From Heliocidaris tuberculata (lineage: Eukaryota; Echinodermata; Echinoidea; Camarodonta; Echinometridae), in assembly GCA_025618425.1 (NCBI GenBank), contig CM046842.1, forward strand, positions 32,191,885-32,255,884: a DNA stretch of 64,000 nt. The letters run 5' to 3'. Below the pieces are notes generated by a model. The model had not been told where the DNA came from, did no database searches, and worked only from the letters and a program-made list of their open reading frames with translations. Position numbers and translations under genes: made by a program. How positions within the stretch are numbered: the first letter of the stretch is position 1; each line of letters opens with the position of its first letter. Positions 37,769 through 48,532 of the stretch are shown here, one piece after another.

Positions 37769-40700
37769 TCAGAGAGTGATTCTTCTTCTCTTAACTTTGC
37801 CTGCATCTCTCTCATCTACTGGCGTCTCCTCCTCCTCCTCCTCCTTGCCTGGTGTGGTTGCCGTAGCGACGTTCGTCCTCTTGGTGTAAAAGAGGATGTA
37901 CGCTTGGCAAGCCGTCACGTCTTCTACCGAGCATAGCTCCAGCCTTGCATCGTTACAATGCACCCAGAAACCTGTAAGTAAAACGACGTTTGAGGGAGTA
38001 GTGTCATTAACTTTTTCAAATCTTTATTATTATTTTTTAAAATCAATCATGATCATAAAATGCTTATTATCTACTGAGAGACATAAAGGCTTTAACATTA
38101 TGTAGAAGTATATGGGTTAATGCCTTTCTGCCCCTAGTCAGCTTAAATAAAATTTTTAAAAGAAATTCAATTTTCAGTTCAATTCAATCCCATTCCATTC
38201 AAATTTATTGATTATGAACAAAAATAAAGATACCGGTACATTTGGCATAAAAAAAATTGTTTTACGTACTGTTTCTGCAAATATGCAAAACATCAATTTA
38301 ACATACTATAATTTCAGATAAAATCTGAAATAAATATAGCACACAACAGGACATGAATGCAAATGATTCATCATAACAGTAAATGTGCATGAAAAATAAT
38401 GGCTACTTATATAGCGCTCATATCCGTCACGCAGTGACGCTCATGGCGCTTAGACATTATTACCCTGGTTATAGTCAAGCCGCCAAAGTAACTAGCGCTC
38501 AAGCATATCAGGTACCCATTTACACCTGGGTGGAGAGTGGCAAATGTAGATTAGAGTCTTGCCAAAGGACCTTAGTGCCGTGGTGGGATTCGAACCCCGT
38601 ACCTTGTGATCTGCAGTCCGGTGACTTATCCACTAGACCACAACTGCAGAAGACAGCCAGCATGAGGCAGAGGAAACCAGATATTGGGCAGTTAAAGGCA
38701 AAGGAAAAGAAGATGAAAAGATTGGAAGGAACACAAGCAGAGAAAGGGAGATGAAGACATGTATAGAAGAGAAAGAGGGGTAAAGAGTGGGAGAGAACGG
38801 AAGAAATTAGGTTGTGAAAGATACGAAAGGGAGAGAAGAAAGATGAAAGAAAGTGGAGAATCATTCCTTTCAGGGATTCCCCCTATGTCTAGTCAAACAT
38901 GGAACATAGATTTTGTTTCTTTCGGGGGTCTTTTATGCATTTTTTTTTTTTTTTTTTTTTTTTTTTACCAGTTTTCAACAAAAAAAAGTCTTACCTCCTT
39001 CTTGATTCCATGAATACGCTGTGTAATGACCCGAGCCAAACCTGTGCAGCAAAACATGCATTCAAATTCATGTTATCCAGACCACATTGACGTGAATTGC
39101 CGGTCAATAACATCACTGACATATTTTATTCACGAGCAATGAATTATTTTAAACTACATGTACCTATCATTCCTTGCCTAAAGCAGTCAATAGGATCACT
39201 TATCATTTTTACCCGTTTTTCCCTTTTTGATTGTATATTATATCGGTATAGGTTTGTAATCAAGGTTAAATACGTTTTCCATCTTTAAAATGAATGAATG
39301 CTTCACTTATGTGTTATTCGGTATGTTTACCACACTTTTATGTTACTATCGATTCCTCTCGTTTGCTATCATTATTGTATTGAATGTACCTATTTTTATA
39401 CTTCAGCGTTAATATGCATGTTTTGTAATACCAGGACCAAGATGTTGAACAGTTCTACAACTGATATTGTCATCCTGTATAAATATGTTTGAATAAATAA
39501 ATAAATAAATAAATAAATAAATAGTTTGACATAGTCATTAAAATGTTTATGCAGCACACCACAGAAGTATGTTTATTTCATGTTACATCATAATTTACTT
39601 TACATCGCACAAAATAATCATGCATTGTGACATGACTGAGGAATAGCTATTTGCTATCAAATCAAGTACAGGGGAACCTCATTATAAAGAACACTGTTAT
39701 AACAAACTCTTGTTATGACAAGCTAATTTTACTGGTCCCACGTCTTTGTATTCTATTGTTTTTTTTAGAGCTGATACAACAAGGTTTCGATATAAAGAGG
39801 TAGTTTCCTTGGTCCCAATGAGTTTGTTATAACAAGGTCCCACTGTACTGTTAACACCACCGTTATCACAATCATTATCACTATTGTCGTCATAAACATT
39901 CATCAACAGCACTGCCATCTTTATTGTCTTGCTATATTCTGCCTTGGATACAACAAGTGTTACCACTCCCATCACCACCACCATTATTACAATCACAGGC
40001 ATCAATATCACCACCACTATCACTATCATCATAATCATCATCATCATCATCATCATCATCACCACCACCATCATCATCATCACTATCACTATCACCATTG
40101 CCATTATCATCATCATCATCATAATCATCATCATCACCATCACTATCATCATCATCATCATCATCATCATAACCACAACCATCATCATCACCACCAGAAT
40201 CACTATCATCATCACCACTGCCATTATCATCATCATCATCACCATCACTATCACCATCATCTTTACCAACAACACCATCACCACCCCCTCCATCACCACC
40301 ATCACCACTACCATCACCATCACCACCACACCCATCACCATCACCATCACCACCACATCCATCACCATCACCATCACCACCACACCCATCACCATCACCA
40401 TCACCACCACACCCATCACCATCACCATCACCACCACATCCATCACCATCACCATCACCACCACATCCATCACCATCACCATCACATCCATCACCATCAC
40501 CATCACCACCACACCCATCACCATCACCATCACCACCACATCCATCACCATCACCATCACCACCACATCCATCACCATCACCATCACCACCACATCCATC
40601 ACCATCACCACCACACCCATCACCATCACCATCACCACCACATCCATCACCATCACCATCACCACCACATCCATCACCATCACCACCACACCCATCACCA

Positions 40701-43700
40701 TCACCATCACCACCACACCCATCACCATCACCATCACCACCACACCCATCACCATCACCATCACCACCACACCCATCACCATCACCATCACCACCACACC
40801 CATCACCATCACCATCACCACCACACCCATCACCATCACCATCACCACCACACCCATCACCATCACCATCACCACCACACCCATCACCATCACCATCACC
40901 ACCACATCCATCACCACCACCACCACGCCCATCGTCTCAACCTACCCTCTCCCATGGTGAATAACCAGTGACGTCAGATCATACATGTAGTCTTCGGTCG
41001 TCAAGAGCTTTTTGTTGTTAGGATCCATCATGCAGAACTGTCTCATATTCAGCTCTTGGTCAAACTTTACTGGAACATGAATCTTCTCTCTGTGGTTTCT
41101 CCCTGACCATCTACAATTTAATCAAAGTTTTTTAAAAATTGGATTCTCAGCGAAAATGGCACAAAGTGCATACTGGTATACATGTACTATAAACCATCTC
41201 AACTAGTCTATTTCTGGACTTGTCGCTAAAAGAATGAAATATTTTTTTCAACTTGATTTTCTGGAGAGTTACTACCTCAGGCTTCTTGTAATGGTGACCA
41301 GAAATCTTTTTGGAAGTACATGTAGCTTCTTAAAAAGGAGGTTGAGTTCTGGGAAAGGTGAAAAATAAATTGTGAGCCTTCTCATTCCTTCTATGTCAGT
41401 TTGGAAGAACATCATACTAGAAATGTCCCTTTTAAATGATTTCTTTTCAAATTCCCTTATATGCGAAATATGACTAAAAATAGCTGAAGTTTTCGGGCCG
41501 AACATTCACGCCACATCTGTGTGCAGTCCCATATACCCATTTCTGTGTGCGGTGCATGTGCTTTAGAGCGAGTTTGGGATGATTTCGTATCATTATGAGG
41601 ATTCCCAAACCTCACATCATACACCAATCCTTATTTAGACATGATCAACCTTTCCCAATAGCTTCCAGACAGTTTCTTTTGCAATGTAATCGCATTACGA
41701 CCAGAACTCAACTTTATCTTTAAACTCTCTTACTCTCTCTCTCTCAGTCTCTTCCCCATCTCACCTAAATCTCTTTAGATGCAGTCTTAGTACATGAGGT
41801 AGTTTGGTGACTAGCAGTCTCTTGGTAGCTTCCGTCTGTATGACAGGTTTTCCCGACGCCTCTCTCCTCTTACTGTTACACTCCTCACACTGGTAGACTG
41901 GACCGTCTAGATGTTCCACCTCCGTGAACTTTGACAGCATCTCAATAAGATGGCAGGTGTCCTCGGAAATGTTGGTACGGTTAGAACTGAACTGGTACCT
42001 GGAGAGGTCAGGATAACAGTACAGCATACTTGCCAACATTTGGAATTCAGAAAACAAAACGCACATTGGCAGGGGGTCCAGTAACTCTAGGGAGCTCCAC
42101 CACCACCGTCGCCGCCGCCGCCACCACCACCGCGGCGGCTGTGGTGGGGCTCCCTGGAGTAAGGGGTCCAGCGGCCTGCCTCAAGGCCCCTGACTGACAC
42201 TTTTCCGCTCATGGTTGCTTTTATTTTGACAGATTTTCTTCCGAAATCGAACCAAATCACAAATCATGTACAAGTGTTTATGTGATACCTACAGAGTACT
42301 GCGGACTCAACTTGTGGTGGGCGACTCGCGATAGCCCTAACGTATAACGTACGTAAACGGTATACATGTACTATACTGTACGTAGCGAATGCATGCATGC
42401 TGTGCATATGGCTGAGGGATATGCATAGCACTATACACACAAGCGCGCTCATTATTACAGCGTGGCGCACAGCAACATGCCGCACGCACGTTGCGCAGTG
42501 CAATCCTCTCAGCACTTGGATGCTATGGAAAGCCGATTGGTATAAATACTATTTCCCAAAAATCGAAACGTTCCGTTTTTCATGGTTTTAAAGACTTAAA
42601 AAACGGGACGGTTCCATTAAAAACGGAACGGTTGGCATGTATGCAGTACAGTGCAACCTCGTTATAAAGAACACTGTTATAACAAACACTCGTTATAAAA
42701 GGTAAAATCTTTGTATTCTATAGTTTTTGTAGACCTGGGCCCTGTTGCATAAAACTTACCATTAATGGTAACTCTGCCATCAATGGTAACTACCATAGTA
42801 ACAATGCTCAACAGCCAATCAAATTCAGGGTTTAAATGGAAGTTACCATTGACGGCAAAGTTACCATCATTGGCAAGTTTTATGCAACGGGGCCCTGATA
42901 TAACGAGGCTTACTGTTTGTAATTAAATAATTAGAGGTTGAAAGGAAGAAAATGAGAATAAAGAAAAGAAGAAAGGAGAGGAAGAAGAGAAAGAAGAAGT
43001 AGAAAAAGAAGGAGCAGGAGGTGGAGGAGGAGACCATCTCAATTCGATGGCAGGTGTCGTCAGAAATGTAATTACGGTTAGAACTGAACTGGTACCAGGT
43101 GAGGAAATGATAACAATAGCGATATCTATGAGCCAATCATAGTCATGTTTTAAAGAACTTAGAGAACCAGAAGAAGATGAACGGGAAGGTAGAGAAGAGA
43201 AAGAGGAAGAGGAAAGAGGAAGAGGTAGGAATGGTAGGAATTCTGTTAGTGTAGGATACTGAATCATATATGTCATACAACAGAAAAAGAGCTAAAACAG
43301 CATATTAAAGCAAGAATACACAAAACAAAAGAAGGAAATAGTTCTTGGTCTTACCTCTCCGGGAACTCTAGGGAGAGGTCCCAGAAGGGTTCGTAGGTGT
43401 TAGACTTGGACCGACATTTGAGACACATCACCTGAGAGACCAGCCATCCTTCAAAGATCTTCGGGACAATCTCCTCCGATGTCATGGATACGCTGTTGCC
43501 CAGCGACAGAGAGAGGGGTGTGGCCAAGCCCTGAAGCTCGGAGTGGATCTTGTCCATGAATTCGCTGTGAGGGAAACATATGAAATTTTCCTAGGAAATC
43601 CAGTTCTTCGGTGACATTCTTTCCACATAATCTGGGGTACTCCTGGGGTACAGGTGAGTCTCAGTTGGAGGGGTGCTCTGGCATGGAGGTGCCTGGATGG

Positions 43701-46105
43701 GACCGAGCTCCGTAGAGCAAACCGCTGTACATGTAATTGCAATGCCTCTCTCCTCTTTCTGTCCCTTTAGCTTTTCTCTCCCCTCTTCTTTGTAATCTTC
43801 TCGTGCAATATTTTAAAATTTTTAAATCGTGATCATCATTAAATGTATTCTATGTAAGGAAATGGTATAGAGTTTATGTTAAGTTATACTGTATTATTTG
43901 TATTCATTTCATTTATGCACCTGCAATCTTTACACCTCTAAATGTCCGGAAGCAAATTTTATGCATTTTTTTACATGACAATAAATTATCTTGAATCTTG
44001 AATCTTGAATCCTTACGAACAGGTTTCGGGAAATTTTGAAACAGTCTTTAATATAAAGAGATGAATGAAGATGGTGACACCCTCGCTTCCATCTTTGGAA
44101 CAACGGCACACATGTCTCCCTCAGACTATGAAGGTGAGACCAAAACTGTATTAAATTCGACTTTCTAAAGTAACAGCTTTCAGTTACCTGTCACTCCTGA
44201 AGTTGCATTCTGTTTCAACTAAATAGAATCCCCAATATCTGAAGAAATGATTGGTTACTATAATGGTAACAAGATAAGCAAGGACAGCATCTTACCAGAG
44301 GAATTCCTGAGCATCTTGTTGAGCGTAGCCACGGAATGAAGGTATAAGTCTCCAGACAGAGCTCAGGATACCGTGAGGCGACACGATAGCCCACTTGCCG
44401 GACCACATCACTCGGAATAACATGTGAAGCTCATGACACAGAGGGCTGGAAACAATCAAAATAATTGATTTAGTTCAGTAAAGTACAGTTTATCATCTTT
44501 TATTTCAATCTCTTCACTTCAGCTAAATCAATACAATTGCAACAGTACAGTAGGATTGAGTTGAGTTGGGGTGAGTGGATCTGAGTTTCATTCAGTGTAG
44601 TACAATTCAATTCAGTTAATGCCAGTCCACTTTCTTTCTATTCCAGTTCAAATAATTTTGTTTGCCCCCAAATAAAAACTGCTTTTCAACTGAGCTTATA
44701 TATATTTCTTTTCCTGTTAAAAATAATTTGATACAGACAATAGATCTCTATCTACTTACTAGTTATTGGTGACCTTTCTGGGGTCTTTGCACTTTGAAGG
44801 ATCCACGGTCGTATCATCTGATCCTCCGTTCAACCCTCCCCCTCCTGGTCCTCTGTTCCTCTGCTGTCTCTGGACCCGACTGGAACTGGACTCTCCACTG
44901 CGAGGCGTCTCTGTCAGCTAAAGAAACAAAAAGTAAACAAAAGGGAATAACAGATTAAGTTGAGTTCTGGTCATGAGATTGCATTGCAAAAGAAACTGTC
45001 ACAAAACAATTGGGAAAGGTTGCTCATATAGCACATAAGAATTGGTGTATGCTGTAAGGTTCTGGGATCACCAAAAATGAGAAGAAATTGACTCAATCCT
45101 TCCGAGAGTCACATGCACTGCACACAGAAATGAGTATATGGTACAACACGCATATGTTCGGCCCGAACATTTCAGCTGTTTCTTGTCAAATTTGTGAGGG
45201 CATTTGAAGTGCAATCCTTTTCAGGGGACATTTCTATTACGATAATCTTCCAAACTAATATAATAAGAATGAGAAAGCTCGCAAATCATTTTTACCTTTC
45301 CAGAACTCAACCTTCCCTTTTAAATTCATCCTGACTAGGACACTGCCATGGGTAATAAAATATGTGATTTTGAACATACAAATTTGCTTTGGTCCTCTAA
45401 ACAATCCCCTGGGAACCTTCTTGTACAAGGCCACAATTCATTTAATAGACCCCATGGTGAATAAATGTTTACATTCCTAGTTTTCTACACAAAAGCCTGC
45501 ACATTGTACATAAACCTTTTTTTTACCGCTGTCTGTTTCTAATATCTTATCGTCATTCAGAACAAAAAAAACGTGTTTATGGTTCTCCAATTTGAAGAGG
45601 TAAAAGCACCGGCAGAATTCGGAGAAAAATACTTCCCTTATACAGTTTAGGATGATAAAATCCAGACGATTCCTTGAATGAGACCACTATCACCTTGATC
45701 AGGTGTAATTTTCAGGCTGTTTTTGTCCGTTTCTAATATCTTATCGTCATTCAGAACAAAAAAAACGTGTTTATGGTCCTCCAATTTGAAGAGGTAAAAG
45801 CACCGGAACAACCGGCAGAATTCGGAGAAAAATACTTCCCTTATATATTTTAGGATGATAAAATCCAGACAATTCCTTGAATGAGACCACTATTCCCTTG
45901 ATCAGGTGTAATTTTCAGGCTGTTTCCGGCTGGCAATCTTGCTCCTCTGAAGCTCTCGCTTGAGCTCAAAATTGCACACTCGCCTACTGGATGCAATCCT
46001 AGCAGTACGGAGGTACTGGTGCGAGGTTATCTGTAAATAACTTTGCAGATGTGAAAGTGGCACTCGACTTGCTTCATTTCATTTCGCCACAGTGTTGTTT
46101 CTCTT

Positions 46106-46153
<48 letters not shown>

Positions 46154-47939
46154 GTGACCAGGTCCCTGTTTCATAAAACTTGTAATCAATAACAACTGCC
46201 ATATTTCTATGACAAATTTGTTCTCAGCCAATCAGAGTTAAGGATTTCAGTAGCTTATAACAATTATTGCAACTTGTTATTGATAACAAGTTTTATGAAA
46301 CAGGGCCCTTGTCTTGTGTGAATGATGATTCACTCACCTTGAAACACTCTACTGTTGTCTGCCTCATGTACTCATGCGTTCTTTTTCTGCTCTCTGCTGA
46401 CGAACTCTGAACTTTGCCCTCTGACTTTGTATGAGGTCGGAGGTCAATCTCAACTTTGAGGAAACAGTCACGGAATCGCAGGAGGTGGCTGCAGATATCC
46501 CATGGAAACAAACAAATTTTACATTAATGAGATAATTGATCATAAATATTCATTAAATATCAGCCGTCTCACATATCAATAGTATCACTGCATTAAAGTG
46601 TATTAAACTTCACTAAAGTAAAGTGAAACTTTTGAATTTTGAATATTAATAGGACACAATCTGTTAATGTAAATTTCATGTAAAGTTCAGCATATTTGCA
46701 TACAGTAGTGATCAACCTTCCTTCGGACTACTATAAACAGAGTTCTTTTCTTATCAGCAAGATTAAATGTAAAAGTGAACGTGGAAGAGGAAAATGTAAT
46801 TTGTCAAGAAAAATAAAAGTCTACATGTACAAGTATATTAAAACAAATTAGCATTACACAGGTGGCACATTGGTTGAAAATATATATTGCCCACGAAAAA
46901 TGGAAATCATCGCCTATACGTCTCTTTCAAAATTTTGACCACTTTGCTAACTATGGCCGATCACCACACTCAAGGAAAGACCAACATACCTCAACACCTG
47001 TAATATAGAGTTCATGTAACATGTGTTGCCCAGATTCCTCAGTCCTGTAACACCAGGCGTTAACACCGTCCATTTCCTCTTGATGGGTGTCACAACTTTC
47101 TGCACACGTTTTGACACCTTAGGGCGCGTACTGGCACCGGCGTTAGTCTTTGGTGCAACCTGACTGGGATCTTTGAATGATATCTCGTTATCTTCTTCTC
47201 CCGAGTTCTGTTCGCGTTTGGGGGCGACCTTCGTGGGCGTCTTGTGCCCTGTGGCCTTGTCGCCGTGGACGACGTGTTTCCAGGCCAGGAATGTCGTTGA
47301 TAGTAGCATGAAACGACGGTGGATCAGGGCAGTGTGGCCTTTGTCGCGCATTACAAATGAATCGTCTCTCCTGCAAGAAAGAAGAAAATTTTTGATTTAA
47401 ATTAAAACTGGCTGTCTGTTTTATGATATTATCTGTAAGAAGTAACTTTAAGCGACTGTCATCATCTCCACCTGGTGCTCTTTCTGCACCTCTATCTGTA
47501 TCTCTCCCTCCCTCTCCCTCTCTCTCCCTCTCTCTCTCTCTCTCTGTCTACATCTATGTACCTATGTCTCTCCTGTTTCTATGTCCCTCTTATCACTACA
47601 TCTATCTTATTTTTCTGTCTCTCTCTATTTGTATATATGTCTGTCTATGTTTCTCTTTACCTCTCTTTGTCTCTCTAACTGTTCTGTTTGTCTCCCCCCC
47701 CCCCCCGTATATCTCTCTCTCTCTCTCTCTCTCTGCCTCTCCTGCTATCTCTTGCTATTTTTGTTGTCTGTCTGACTCTCTCTCTCTCTCTCTCCCTCTC
47801 CTTTTTCTCCCTCTCTCTCTCCTTTTTCTCCCTTTGGTCTCTCTCTCTCTCTCTTCCTCTAGCTCTCCCACTTTCTGTTTTTGTCTGTCAGTCTTTGTAA
47901 GTCTTTCTTCGTCTTTATCTCTGTCTGTCTGTCTGTCTG

Positions 47940-48001
<62 letters not shown>

Positions 48002-48469
48002 ACAACTTCTACTCACCCCTGACTGTGTTTCAGTTGTCCCGAATCTACCGAAAGAGCTCTGAGAAACCTTCTTCCTCCTCTCGCAGCATTATCTTCAAAG
48101 GTCTGCTTTGTGATCACCTCCAAGGTATCACGCAAAAACTTGAGATCTCCTGTCACGTTATCATTCAGTATGTAGTCATCACACTCATAGCTATGGATTA
48201 AATAAATACCAACGTCAATGTCTACATATGGGACAAGAGTACATGGTGAGGGTTGTATTATACAAAAACATAATGCTGTAGATCAGATAACGAACACTAT
48301 TTCATCTATGAATATGTTGGTGTGAATGATGATTACAATAATCATGGCGGTAAGTGAAGCAATGGCTATGATGACTAATTTTATAATGGTGAATTGGTGG
48401 GGATGACTGATGATGGTGATGTTGACAAATGGGGACGATACTGGTGATGAAAATGATGATGATGATGAA

Positions 48470-48532
<63 letters not shown>

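Noticed and set aside
38574..38652. Functional tRNA gene on the minus strand
   Set aside because: Good A and B boxes, but arms do not form a proper cloverleaf and a SINE body with a shared tail follows.
39697..40960. Long open frames of 411 codons (minus) and 343 codons (plus)
   Set aside because: Both follow from the stop-free 27-bp minisatellite in USP44 intron 10; the products are only short-period Val/Met or Thr/Ile repeats.
47423..48022. 199-codon Ser/Leu-rich frame
   Set aside because: Generated by the (CT)n tract in USP44 intron 3; several frames are open equally.
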